Position numbers and translations under genes: made by a program
Notes under the pieces: model-generated
Seen by the model: the letters and a program-made list of their open reading frames with translations, nothing else
What the model was told of the DNA's origin: nothing
The model's database searches: none
Shown here: piece after piece, positions 1 through 10,912 of the stretch
Position numbering within the stretch: position 1 is the stretch's first letter
Layout: every line of letters begins with the position of its first letter
Origin: Chrysaora quinquecirrha
Lineage: Eukaryota > Cnidaria > Scyphozoa > Semaeostomeae > Pelagiidae
Direction: 5' to 3'
DNA length: 64,000 nt
Assembly: GCA_014526335.1 (NCBI GenBank)
Contig: JACTAT010000037.1
Span: 14,681,009 to 14,745,008, forward strand

Positions 1-1
1 A

Positions 2-493
2 CCATCATCTGTTGGTCATTTATTGAGTAAATACATGCATGACGAAGATAATAAATTTGGCCTTCATGTCACAAACAAACGAGGTGAACAATGGATTGCG
101 TTTGGTGATGGAATGCTTTTCGATAAAGAAAGTGAAGAAAATCGTAAAATTTCAGTTTCTGCTGTCCAAGCTTCAGTTGATCAAATTTTCCAAGCATTTC
201 TCAGCCCCGAGAAAGAATGGAACACAAGTTTGGTAATAGATTACATACCATTCCTAGACAGCAGCAAGAAAAATAATCACGCAATGTTTCAGGTGATTGG
301 TGGGAAGCTTGTACGACGTGGCGATCTTGAAAACCTTAGTGACCCTACTACTGCTGCCAGCTTTTTTGGATGGACTACAGTCCTGAAACTCCGTTCATAC
401 AAACCGCGCCAATCAGCAATCGAAGTTTATAAGGATGATAAAGATTGCAATGGGTGCGGCCAGGCTTTGGATCCCACAACAAAAGAACAGTGA
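2..493 (+). CDS. 3' end of an unrecognised gene (5' partial)
   Basis: The reading frame is already open at base 2 (PSSVGHLLSKYMHDED) and runs to a TGA at 491-493, so this is the C-terminal part, at least 163 residues, of a protein that begins outside the window, or one terminal exon of it. The residues look like a folded soluble domain: mixed alpha/beta composition, a Trp-rich stretch (EQWIAFGDG, FFGWTTVLKL) and a Cys pair near the end (CNGCGQ). There is no signal peptide or membrane segment. I do not recognise the family. The first Met at residue 11 is probably not the start, because the frame is open before it. An isolated transposon ORF is possible but there is no transposon hallmark. Confidence 0.6.
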   Translation, partial: PSSVGHLLSKYMHDEDNKFGLHVTNKRGEQWIAFGDGMLFDKESEENRKISVSAVQASVDQIFQAFLSPEKEWNTSLVIDYIPFLDSSKKNNHAMFQVIGGKLVRRGDLENLSDPTTAASFFGWTTVLKLRSYKPRQSAIEVYKDDKDCNGCGQALDPTTKEQ

Positions 494-1380
494 ATCTGAG
501 TTTTTGTAAATGTTACAAGTTCAAAATAGTGTTTGTTGAAGATAATGAATGTTTAAGAATTGTCAACAAGATTCATAACTTGTTAAAGTATTTCTGCATG
601 TGGACACTAATGCCTATGTTACTTTGAATTTTCTCCCAGGGCTTTCATAAAGTTTTAAAATCATGTTTTTAGTTTCGTTTTACCATGAACAAAGAAACAT
701 CAGGCGAAATGCGGAGGCCGGGGGGGGGGGGTACTCGACGTAGTTGCGCATATGAATGTGCTGCCGAAACAGAATCCTACCCATTTTTAGACCAATTTTC
801 TGAAAATGTACACCCAAAATTATACCAAAATCTCTTAAATGAACACCTGAACTTGTGGCCGAGTCAAAATGTCAAAAAATCAAAGACTGTCCTTCATGAA
901 GTTTACAGTATACTAGTTATCGAGACATAAATACTATTATACCAGTGTCAAGAAAGTGAGACCCTTATTATTACCAATGACCACACAAGTAAGACCCATT
1001 TTAATACAAAATCATGGGAAACAATATCCTTTAGGGCCGCACGAAGTATCTCCCCGGGTACTCAGGTAATTTTTTTCTAAATTCAGTCAAAAGTCGAATT
1101 CTTAGTAAAATATGAATCAAATCAAGTACTGTATATTCTTAGCTCATTGTGAGCAAGTGGTTTTTTCTCGCAGCTAGCGGAGAGAGAAACCACGCCCTGG
1201 TAAACCTTTTCCTGCTTGTCGCAAGTGCAACAAGTGACATTTCTGAAATAAGACAATGGCGAATAGGGCAAAGGCAGCTCATGTCAAAAAGCAGCAAAAA
1301 ATTGTCTCAAGGGAGGAGGGGGTAGTTACTCCCTTGCTCTCGCCTTAAAAAGTACCATGCTCCATTTCTCCCGTGATAAC
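494..1380. other. Non-coding stretch with a G-run repeat
   Basis: No convincing gene. A run of ten G at 721-730 is followed by GTACTCGACG, and CCCCGGGTACTCAGG lies near 1053-1067. This suggests a degenerate repeat with G-run ends of the same general kind as those near 34.5 kb and 59.1 kb. The small ORF at 685-930 crosses the G run and is not credible. Confidence 0.4.
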
Positions 1381-1382
1381 TA

Positions 1383-1648
1383 CACGCTTTTTTATAAAGA
1401 ACCACTTTATAAGAAACCTACATCGTAGAAGGCTCGAAAATTTTAAGAACTTACGCATGTATCAGATGTTTCCTTGGCTTTGCTCACTTATAAGTGTCTC
1501 TGTATAATGGTAATGACACTGGATGTGCGGTTAAAATTAACGAACTATTAAGGAACTTTTGGATCTACAATTGACTCAAAAGATGTCCAAAAATAAGGAA
1601 CTTGAAAGAGTAGGCCTTGAGCTAGGTTCTTTATATTAAAAAAGCGTG
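1383..1648. mobile_element. TA-target MITE, poly-T/ATAAG family, copy 1
   Basis: The left end CACGCTTTTTTATAAAG and the right end AAAAAAGCGTG form terminal inverted repeats of about 266 bp of non-coding DNA. TA lies directly outside both ends (1381-1382 and 1649-1650). Internal text with repeated AAGGAACTTTT-type words is shared with copies near 45.1 kb and 60.3 kb. TA duplication is typical of the Tc1/mariner superfamily, so non-autonomous Tc1/mariner-like is the likely class; no transposase is visible. Confidence 0.75.
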
Positions 1649-1878
1649 TAACCTTGTGCTCCAAGGAAGTTTGCTCCCAAGCTCCCGTGCTTTCTACTAA
1701 TGCTCCCATGCTCCCGGCCAATTTTAGGCCTTGCTCCCCAAACCCCCTATCAGAGCTTTAGCATTCAAGAGACAGATATGTTGATTTTAATTTAACTACA
1801 CTTGAACAGTACTTCATAAATCTATAGCTACTTGCATGTGCATATCGAGTCATATAATGCAGTTAAAGACTTTCTCAA

Positions 1879-3580
1879 TCATGAGTCATTTTCCTTGTTA
1901 TTTGGCTGGTGACCCACCTCGTAAAATGCCTCTTGCAACTGGGCATGAAGAGCTTGATTCTCTAGATTATTTAAGATTGTTGAAAATGACGCAGCTTTGC
2001 CGTGAAGCTGTCCGCCATTTTGTTTTGCTGGTATGCCAAAGAAGTGAAGGAAAAACACGCCTTCATCCATTTCCACATCTGAAGTCTCATGATTATAAAC
2101 ATAAAAAAATATTGGAGCTCCAGATGAACCAGGGCACGTGGTTACTGAGTGTTCAACAAAAGGTTCTTTTCCTTCTATCATTCCTGTGTCATTCTGCCCA
2201 TAGGCCATGTTCAAGAAAAACGCATGTGTTAGGCTAGACTTCATTTCTCCAAATGAAACAACCTTGCTGTGGCCGTGTGGATGCGAAATAGTGAAAAGCC
2301 TCAGAGATTTGGGGTACTTTGAACGTCTTGGATCTGTAGCATCAAAAGAGGAGACGTTCTTGAAGTTATCAAGAACCATGAATTTTTTCATTTCCAGAGC
2401 TTGTATCTTGTTAAATGCGCTTTTTAGGCTGTCATCTTGTAGAGGCTTTAAGTGTAGAAGAACATAGTCAAGAAAAGCATCCCTGCGATTGAAATAAGCC
2501 GAAAGTATCTGTATTACCGCGTCACACTTGTTCACTTCGTCTAAATTTTTAGAACCATCTCCAGATAAACTTCTCTGCATGGTTCTCTGCAAAACATTTT
2601 GGCCCATATTTAGTTTCGGAGGGGAAGTGAATTCCATTCTTTCGACCTCGCACTCTAATGGCAAATCACAGCTTCCATCATGAAAACAAAAAACCGTAAC
2701 ATTTTCAGGCTTGACAATGTCAAACTCGATGCCATTTCCACTTGCAAGACTTCTTATGCTATGAGAGTTACACACTTTTTTTTTTATAAGAATACCTTAT
2801 TTTTTGCCGAGCCTCGATTATTCTTAAGCTTATTCGATTTTGAGCCTGAAAATATTCTTAAATTATTCTTAATCATCAATGTTGTAAATTGACCTGAAGA
2901 TCAAAAGAAATAAGTAAAATCTTTGTCATTTGTTATTTTATTAATAAAAAGAGTTACTGTATCAAAGAGTCAGACAGGATGTATGTATTTCAAAACAAAT
3001 ACAGTTGCCTGACAATCACACTTATTGTGCAGTGTAAAAAACGCAGAGAAATAAAAATGATCCTCGTCAAGCAACGTCAAGCTTGAGCCTCAGATTATTC
3101 TTAAATAATTCTTAAATTTCAGCAATTTTGAGCCTGAATATTCTTATAGACTGTATTCTTATAAAAAAAAAAGTGTGTAGTAATAACAACAGCTTTGTCA
3201 TTCACGTTTACAAAAAAACCCGTTCCGTAATCAGTTCTTGTAGGCCGAGTAACTGTGATGCAAGCAACAGCATTTGAGATTTCTTGAAGAAACTTTGTTG
3301 CTTTTTCGGAACTCAAGAAAGCTTTGTCTTCAGAAGCGAGACTCATGAACTTTTCTTCTCTGCCTTCACATGTTGATAAATTTCTGTAGTTTATGGCATC
3401 GTTAATTGGAATGTAACCTTGGTGGTAATTTGGGTTTGTTTGAAGTTTGGTGCAAGAGAACCAGGTTTTATTCTTTGTTACAAATTCTTCTCCTTCAATT
3501 TCTGACTCCTCTTCGTTGCTCTGGCTGAACTTCCTAACTTCCCATTCACTTGCGAAGCTTGCTGCTTCACTAGAGGCCAT
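1879..3580 (-). pseudogene. FAM111-like trypsin-fold serine protease, split by a MITE
   Basis: A single-exon gene starts at Met 3580 (MASSEAASFASEWEV) and ends with TGA at 1879-1881. The N-terminal half has an acidic stretch and then a protease-like start (TGFFVNVNDKAVVIT). The C-terminal half carries TCPGSSGAPIF, which matches the GDSGGP-type catalytic Ser loop and the GSSG form seen in FAM111 proteases. A 407-bp MITE (2771-3177) plus a duplicated TA interrupts it immediately before NSHSI, the probable catalytic His. Without the MITE and one TA the coding length is 1293 bp, exactly 431 codons. As it stands the frame enters the MITE. No signal peptide, so intracellular like FAM111. FAM111 is the best family guess; a generic trypsin-like repeat-family protein of cnidarians is the alternative. 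Confidence 0.75.
2771..3177. mobile_element. TA-target MITE inserted in the protease gene, copy 2
   Basis: The ends CACACTTTTTTTTTTATAAG and its reverse complement (3158-3177) are near-perfect inverted repeats. Flanking TA is present at 2769-2770 and 3178-3179. The element is AT-rich with no ORF. It has repeated words of the type GAGCCTGAATATTCTTA near both ends, so the inverted repeats extend inward. The clean target duplication and nearly perfect ends suggest a young insertion. Confidence 0.88.
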
Positions 3581-3740
3581 TTTAACTTGCAAAAGTAAAC
3601 CGCAACTAAGCTGAACGCGAATACCTACCCTTATAAGCCTGTAAAATCTACAATTTCACGGAGTCATTATCCAAGGGAAAGTTTTTTCCTCTTTCGAATT
3701 TCGAAACGCAGTTTATGAGGGGTGATTCCTAGACTTATTA

Positions 3741-4290
3741 CCTTTTTTTTTTTTTTTTTTTTTATAAGACACTATATCATTAGATACATGGTCAAAAAGC
3801 TAATAAAACAATTAACCAATAATTGATAGATATAAAGCAAAACTATTGTTATTATAGGGAGAGTTTATTAGTAAAGATTTACTTATCTAAAGTTGTTCGT
3901 TTAATGTAAATATCATACAGAAAGGCACTGAAATTTTTTAAAAAGGCTTCATTTTCATTTGTCATTAAATATATAAACCGTTGATCTGTAGAAGGGATAT
4001 TTGTAAAGTTTGGACAAAGACTATAAATTTGGTTTGAGAAATTTTCTCTTTCAAAACTGTATTCGTTACAAACTGAGATAAAGTGTATTTCATCTTCTAC
4101 AACATTTTTGCAATATTTGCAGAATCTCTCATGTCTATCAACAGGCGGTTTAGAATGCCTACCTTTTTCAATGGCGAGGCAGTGGTCACTTAATCTTAGT
4201 TTGGATAGTATTCTTCTATGTCTTCTAGTCCGGATAAGGTCTAGATATTTTCATAAGCTATTTGATTCTTATAGGATTTGTACGTCAAAG
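3741..4290 (-). mobile_element. 5'-truncated LINE tail (C-terminal end of ORF2)
   Basis: A run of more than 20 T at 3741-3763 on the + strand is a poly-A tail on the minus strand. Upstream of it, reading the minus strand from about 4230, an open frame contains LRLSDHCLAIEKGRHSKPP, then RFCKYCKNVVEDEIHFISVC. This is the Cys-rich zinc-binding region near the C terminus of non-LTR retrotransposon ORF2 proteins (CxxC, then E-x-H-F-x3-C). The copy is dead on arrival: only the last 150 or so codons are present. Confidence 0.72.
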
Positions 4291-4299
4291 CTTTAGAGC

Positions 4300-4531
4300 A
4301 GTTATTTATGAGTACCAAGAATCGCTCATGAAATCGAACCCTGGGTATACCCTGGGTACGGGGGTAACACAGCCGTAGCCGCTGAGCAGGAAAGAAAGAG
4401 CGAAAAAGTAATGAAATCGAGACTAACACCAAAATGAGATCGCTCAAACTGGTACAAGCCTTTTTTATAAGAAAAATTAACGAGGAATACTACCGCAAAA
4501 CATTCTCTTTTCTACCATTAATTGTTGTTTA
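4300..4531. other. Non-coding spacer with a possible MITE fragment
   Basis: No gene. GTACAAGCCTTTTTTATAAG at 4451-4470 resembles one end of the poly-T/ATAAG MITE family and may be a solo end or truncated copy lying next to copy 3. Confidence 0.35.
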
Positions 4532-4935
4532 CACGTTTTTTTTTTATAAGAAACCGGTTTATAAGAAACCTAGAACTAGACACCCAAAAAGTTAAGAAAC
4601 TTTTAGAACTAGGAGGAAGAAGTTAAGAAACTAGAAAATTTTTGCGTCCGTTTTCCAACATACTGATTCACATTTGTGGAGGTATATAGTAGGGAGTTCC
4701 CAAGCATTTCCATGCGATTTCTCGCACCAGCGTGGCTAATTCTGTGCGATTTCTTGCATCTGTAAGCAATACTGTATCCCGTGTATCCCACAGAAGGTTT
4801 TCTGTCGTTTTTATTGCAATTTACTTCAATTAATTAAGAAACTGTTAAGAAACTTTTAGAACTAAAATTGGGCCAAAAATTAAGAAACTTTTAGAACTAG
4901 GCCCCGAGCTAGGTTTCTTATAAAAAAAAAACGTG
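4532..4935. mobile_element. TA-target MITE, poly-T/ATAAG family, copy 3
   Basis: The left end CACGTTTTTTTTTTATAAG and the right end TTATAAAAAAAAAACGTG are matching inverted repeats with TA on both sides (4530-4531, 4936-4937). The inside holds several copies of AAGAAACTTTTAGAACTA on one strand. No coding capacity; 404 bp. Confidence 0.82.
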
Positions 4936-4937
4936 TA

Positions 4938-5802
4938 CTTTGCATAGATTCGAAAATCTCCATGAAATAGATTAGTGTAATCAAAGTACTTTATCCTTGT
5001 TTTACAATGTCTTAACTTAGACGAAGATAATTCTTACACTTGAAGCTCCATGGCGTTGTGAAACGGTAATTTACAGTAAGTATTTTTTGACATCAATTTA
5101 CAAAACTGAAGACAAAAGTACTTTAAAGCATTCTATCAACAAAGCAAGAAATAAACAAAAGAAGCACAGTGCATACCCATGGAACTAGACCAAAGCATTC
5201 CCCGCTCTCCATTCTCCATTACCTGTCAGTTCCCCATTATCTTTTCTTTCTTCTCTGTTTCCTATTCCACGCTCCCCTTCTTCAATTCCCTGTTCTCCGT
5301 TCAATTTTTTCGAGATACCTTGCCTATCCCTTTGCACTTACTGAGAGTGAGAAAAGGAGCTAAAGGGTCTATAGAGGATGCCTCTCAGCTACAGGTACAA
5401 CGATAACATTTTGTGACGCTGGTAAAAACATGTAAACAGAGTCATAAAGCATTGGACAAACGTTGGCTCATATGATTCATCATATCTTCTGACAACATCG
5501 CCGCTTGCACATCTAAAAAGAATCCGCATGCTTCTGTGAAATGAATCTTCAAATCTTCCAGTTCCTGCAAATAAATAAGAAAGCAAAAAGTTCAAAGAGC
5601 TGTTCAGTGAAATTATCAGTCAAAACACTGCAGCACATCCACTGCATTACAATATTTCTACAAATGCATCTGAATGGATGTTTACCTCAAAGGAACATGA
5701 TTAAGTCGGATTCTATTTTAATATCGTGAAATGAAGAATGAGATGATTCGGACAGTTGGTTGGTCAGCATGGCCGGGAATACGTCAACAAGGTTTACACC
5801 CT
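4938..5802. other. Non-coding stretch
   Basis: No supported gene. ORFs of 60-80 codons overlap each other in several frames with no domain or splice context. The region is pyrimidine-rich near 5200-5300. Confidence 0.4.
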
Positions 5803-7334
5803 GTACAACGTGGTGTGCAGTAACGTGGAGGATGTGCAGTATAGTGGAGGGTGCCAATACAACGTGGAGGGATACCATCATGTAAGTGGAGGGTGCCAAT
5901 ACAACGTGGAGGGTTATCATCATGTAAGTGGAGGATGTGGATTATCGTGGAGGGTTATCATCATGTAAGTGGAGGGATATCATATTTAACGTGGAGGGAT
6001 ACCATCGTGTAAGTGGAGGATGCGGAGTATCGTGGAGGTTATCATCATGTAAGTGGAGGATATCATATTTAACGTGGAGGATACCATCGTGTAAGTGGAG
6101 GTGCCAATACAACGTGGAGGGTTATCATCATGTAAGTGGAGGATGCGGAGTATCGGGGAGGGTTATCATCATGTAAGTGGAGGGATATCATTTTTAACGT
6201 GAAGGGATACCATCGTGTAAGTGGAGGTGCCAATACAACGTGGAGGGTTATCATCATGTGAGTGGAGGATGCGGAGTATCGTGGAGGTTATCATCATGCA
6301 AGTGGAGGGATATCATTTTTAACGTGGAGGATATCATCATGTAAGTGGAGGATGCGGAGTATCGTGGAGGTTATCATCATGTAAGTGGAGGATGCGGAGT
6401 ATTGTGGAGGTTATCATCATGTAAGTGGAGGATATCATTTTTAACGTGGAGGATACCATCATGTAAGTGGAGGATGCGGAGTATCGTGGAGGGTTATCAT
6501 CATGTAAGTGGAGGGATATCATATTTAACGTGGAGGGATACCATCGTGTAAGTGGAGGTGCCAATACAACGTGGAGGGTTATCATCATGTAAGTGGAGGA
6601 TGCGGAGTATCGTGGAGGTTATCATCATGCAAGTGGAGGGATATCATTTTTAACGTGGAGGGATATCATCATGTAAGTGGAGGATGCGGAGTATCGTGGA
6701 GGTTATCATCATGTAAGTGGAGGATGCGGAGTATTGTGGAGGTTATCATCATGTAAGTGGAGGGATATCATTTTTAACGTGGAGGATACCATCATGTAAG
6801 TGGAGGATGCGGAGTATCGTGGAGGTTATCATCATGTATGGAGGTTATCATCATGCAAGTGGAGGGTTATCATTTTTAACGTGGAGGATATCATCATGTA
6901 AGTGGAGGATGCGGAGTATCGTGGAGGGTTGCGACGAATACTGAAATGTTGCATGGAAATTGCATGGAAGTTAGAGAGGATATGGCCTATTCTAATAGTC
7001 ACGAAAACTCTGCTTGTACTGTATTCGAAGAAATGGTCGATGTGATAAATCGTATTTACATATTAGAATACTGTACATGCGCCAAAGTGTAAAACGCAGA
7101 CCTTCAGTACGATAGACTTTGCTAACTGATGCTCGGAAATTTTGCATTGATGCAACAATGAAAAAGGCCAGGCAATGCAACTACATAAATATGATTGTTC
7201 TTCCGTAAAACAACCCGAGTCAACTGTTTTAATTGAAGTACACAACACGAGAACCCGATTTGAAAAGAGTTTTATCATTGCATCGATGGCAAGGGCAAGG
7301 GGTCAAGTGAGATGCAAAGTTTTGAGCTTTCTCT
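5803..7334 (+). repeat. Left arm of the palindrome
   Basis: The minisatellite spans about 5830-6930. Words are GTTATCATCATGTAAGTGGAGG, then ATGCGGAGTATCGTGGAGG, GATATCATTTTTAACGTGGAGG-type and GTGCCAATACAACGTGGAGG, in repeating combinations. Many words end GTGGAGG where the right arm has GTGGAGGG, so this arm has lost single Gs repeatedly. The inner part from 6930 to 7334 is not repetitive. Confidence 0.85.
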
Positions 7335-7731
7335 TGCGTTGCTTTTGTAAACAAAGCTAAACCACATTTCCGCCATCACGTAAATAGGATTTTTTGCAGC
7401 ATGATCACAGAATTAATTTAAGCGCTCTATTTACAACATAACAAACAAATCACCCGAAAGGAAAACAAAGTGAGTAATAAATATTAAAAACTTTTAACCA
7501 AAGGTTTATCATACCAAAAAATAAATGTTTCTACAACACAACTGATAAAACCGAAAAATGATAAATGATAATGATATACTATTGATAATGATATACTATT
7601 TATTTGCAAAAAATTTATTTAACCAAACAGAACAGAAACAAAACAGAAACTGAAGCACTAAAAGTTATTCTATACTGGGCTTAGAGCTGTATTTTTCTAT
7701 GCTTATTGTTTCTTCGGGCAGGCAGTATTAT
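7335..7731. other. Loop between the palindrome arms
   Basis: AT-rich, 397 bp, no ORF of note. It contains a short direct repeat of TGATAATGATATACTATT near 7560-7600. Nothing suggests a gene. Confidence 0.6.
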
Positions 7732-9222
7732 GAAAGAAAGCTCAAAATTTTGCATCTAACTTGACTCCTTGCCCTTGCCATCGATGCAATGATAAAGCTC
7801 TTTTCAAATCGGGTTCTCGTGTTGTGTACTTCAATTAAAACAGTTGACTCGGGTTGTTTTACGGAAGAACAATCATATTTATGTAGTTGCATTGCCTGGC
7901 CTTTTTCATTGTTGCATCAATGCAAAATTTCCGAGCATCAGTTAGCAAAGTCAATCGTACTGAAGGTCTGCGTTTTACATTTTGGCGTTTGTACAGTATT
8001 CTAATAAGTAAATACGATTTATCACATCGACCATTTCTTCGAATACAGTACAAGCAGAGTTTTCGTGACTATTAGAATAGGCCATATCCTCTCTAACTTC
8101 CATGCAATTTCCATGCAACATTTCAGTATTCGTCGCAACCCTCCACGATACTCCGCATCCTCCACTTACATGATGATATCCCTCCACGTTAAAAATGATA
8201 ACCCTCCACTTGCATGATGATAACCCTCCACGATACTCCGCATCCTCCACTTACATGATGATAACCCTCCACGTTGTATTGGCACCCTCCACTTACACGA
8301 TGGTATCCCTCCACGTTAAATATGATATCCCTCCACTTACATGATGATAACCCTCCACGATACTCCGCATCCTCCACTTACATGATGGTATCCCTCCACG
8401 TTAAAAATGATATCCCTCCACTTACATGATGATAACCCTCCACAATACTCCGCATCCTCCACTTACATGATGATAACCCTCCACGATACTCCGCATCCTC
8501 CACTTACATGATGATATCCCTCCACGTTAAAAATGATATCCCTCCACTTGCATGATGATAACCCTCCACGATACTCCGCATCCTCCACTCACATGATGAT
8601 AACCCTCCACGTTGTATTGGCACCCTCCACTTACACGATGGTATCCCTCCACGTTAAATATGATATCCCTCCACTTACATGATGATAACCCTCCACGATA
8701 CTCCGCATCCTCCACTTACATGATGGTATCCCTTCACGTTAAAAATGATATCCCTCCACTTACATGATGATAACCCTCCACGATACTCCGCATCCTCCAC
8801 TTACATGATGGTATCCCTCCACGTTAAAAATGATATCCCTCCACTTACATGATGATAACCCTCCACAATACTCCGCATCCTCCACTTACATGATGATAAC
8901 CCTCCACGTTGTATTGGCACCCTCCACTTACACGATGGTATCCCTCCACGTTAAATATGATATCCCTCCACTTACATGATGATAACCCTCCACGATACTC
9001 CGCATCCTCCACTTACACGATGGTATCCCTCCACGTTAAATATGATATCCCTCCACTTACATGATGATAACCCTCCACGATAATCCGCATCCTCCACTTA
9101 CATGATGATAACCCTCCACGTTGTATTGGCACCCTCCACTTACATGATGGTATCCCTCCACGTTGTATTGGCATCCTCCACTATACTGCACATCCTCCAC
9201 GTTACTGCACACCACGTTGTAC
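7732..9222 (-). repeat. Right arm of the palindrome
   Basis: Reverse complement of the left arm in the same word order, with fewer single-G losses. The outermost match is GTACAACGTGGTGTGCAG (left, from about 5803) against its complement ending near 9222. Beyond this the flanks are only weakly similar. Confidence 0.85.
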
Positions 9223-9289
9223 GGGGTGGTTTACGAGGATCACTTTACGAATCGATGCCAAAGAGGAAGGCATCCTAAGAGATGATGCA

Positions 9290-9560
9290 AGCAGATACGA
9301 TGATATCCCTCCACAGTACTGATGACATCCCTCCACTGCACTGAATATCCTCCATTGTACTGACGATCTCACTCCCCTGTGTAATAATAATATCCCTCCA
9401 AAGTACTGAACATCCTCCACCGTACTGATGATATCCCTCTGCAGTACTGATGATATCCCTCCGCCTTACTGATGATATCCCTCCACTGTACTGATGGCAT
9501 CGCTCCACTGTACTGAACATCCACCAACGTACTGCACACCCTCCACTGTATTGCACATAT
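9290..9560. repeat. Diverged minisatellite outside the palindrome
   Basis: About a dozen imperfect units of ATGATATCCCTCCACAGTAC type, roughly 20-25 bp, sharing the CCCTCCAC core with the right arm but with a different spacer (GTACTG). It has no counterpart on the left side of the palindrome. Confidence 0.7.
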
Positions 9561-9569
9561 ATTACCCGC

Positions 9570-10635
9570 GGTGGTAACCTACTGCTAAAATCGCGGCTGC
9601 ACGTGCGACGTTTTGCTTGACATGACCACAGGGAATGATAATAAATTGTCGCGGATTGTCGTTGAACGGATTTTCAGTAATTCATAGATTCAGAAATGTA
9701 AGTGACTTTTACTTTTTTGAGTATTTTTGCATTGAAGTGTGTGTAAAGATCAGGGGTGAAGTACTTAATATGTTAAGCTGTCAACAGTGAAAAGTGGAAA
9801 AAGTGTGCTACCAGTCTGTTTCCACCTCCAAAGTTACCAGGAGCAGTCGCTTTGTTAGCAAGTAAGATAACAATGCCATGTCCAAGGAACTGGAAGACTA
9901 AATGTAAATTTTCTAGTAATGTTCGCTCGAGTATTTAGACAGCCCCCCTCGCTGATTGATAACGCCGTGAACGCGAAGGAAGGCATGGTCCATTCTGAAT
10001 TGTGTCAACGGACCAGGGCAGTTTTGTACCAGGGCTGTAACTTTTCACGTCTACGTCTAGTTTTTCAAGTTTCCTTCGTTATCATCTTTGCATTGTAGGC
10101 TGTTTTGGGAGCACCAATGGCTGTACAGTATAGACGGTGTGGGCAAGGAACCATGAGAGAACTTTGACCCTTCTAGGATGGGCGCTTAAAGGAATGTAAA
10201 GCGATCTTGTTTCCAACGTTAAAGGCAAGGAGAAATGAACTGTTGAAATTTTCTAGCTCGAAAATTCGAAGCTGGAGAAATGAATGTTGGACTTGGCAGC
10301 GCTTGAATAATTCTCAAACGAAGATGGGGCCTAGTATCTTAATATATCTTCCGAGCTTGCGGCACTAAACCTCTGATCCAATTGGCTTTCTTCATGCTAA
10401 GACTTGTTCTGAAGGATTTGCTTGCTTCCATTGCGTCTGAACTTATAAACCTGAACTCGTAGATTGACTTGAGCTGATTACGATGGAGAGAATGCAAAGA
10501 TGGTCTGCATTGCAAACTCGCAATAAAAATTTTGATTTGCGTTCTTCCCAGTGGCCTTATATTGATGCTTAGTTATATCGACAATAGGTTGGATTGGCTT
10601 TTAATTCCGGGGTTTGACATATCCTTTTCATATAA
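9570..10635. other. Non-coding stretch
   Basis: No ORF, RNA gene or clear repeat recognised. Composition is ordinary for the window. Confidence 0.4.
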
Positions 10636-10640
10636 TTTTA

Positions 10641-10830
10641 AAGGAAGTGTGGCGTTGTGGTCTAATCCAGCTGGCTCCTGGTTTCAGAACTCAGTGAGGT
10701 CGGGGTTCGAGTCCCAGCCACGGTATTGTCAGAGAAAGGGCAAAAGCCTCGATTAGTTAATCTAAACTTCTTAGATCCTAGCGACCGGCGCTAAATACGC
10801 CATTTCACCTTTCCTTTAACTTTCTTTAGC
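10641..10830 (+). mobile_element. tRNA-derived SINE
   Basis: GTGGCGTTGTGGTCTAATCC resembles an A box, and GGTTCGAGTCC, about 50 bp further on, is a perfect B box, so the head is tRNA-like with internal RNA polymerase III promoter elements. The tRNA cloverleaf is not well preserved and non-tRNA sequence follows, so this is a SINE and not a functional tRNA gene. The 3' end is uncertain. Confidence 0.65.
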
Positions 10831-10912
10831 CCTTTCACTGTCGGCAGGTTGAATGAAAAGGCGTTACAACTAGTTAAGTGAAGTTTCTGTTTAACAGCGC
10901 ATTTGCGAGAAA

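Larger units (their letters stand above)
5803..9222. mobile_element. 3.4-kb palindrome with minisatellite arms (Foldback-like element)
   Basis: The left arm (about 5803-7334) and right arm (about 7732-9222) are inverted copies of each other over about 1.5 kb, separated by a 397-bp loop. The outer 1.1 kb of each arm is a minisatellite made of 19-22 bp words that all end in GTGGAGG. The inner 0.4 kb is unique-looking DNA, for example GATGGCAAGGGCAAGG in the left arm and its complement in the right. The rare word variant GGATTATCG occurs at the same place in both arms. Foldback elements have this plan: long inverted repeats, internal tandem repeats, short middle. No transposase and no clear target duplication could be found, so an inverted duplication that is not a transposon remains possible. 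Confidence 0.75.

Noticed and set aside
685..930. ORF with GGGG run
   Set aside because: It crosses a ten-base G homopolymer and has no domain; likely chance in a repeat.
3593..3740. Upstream introns or exons of the protease gene
   Set aside because: No splice sites or coding text found; the gene appears to be single-exon.
5869..6910. CRISPR array
   Set aside because: Repeats look regular, but the words are tandem with no unique spacers, and the genome is animal.
5756..6944. Chains of ORFs reading MEDAEYRGGYHHVSGG-type text
   Set aside because: They are translations of the minisatellite in the palindrome and change frame at every lost G; mirror ORFs occur in the other arm.
10641..10720. 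Functional tRNA gene
   Set aside because: The A and B boxes are present, but the acceptor and anticodon stems do not pair well and the copy has SINE text downstream.
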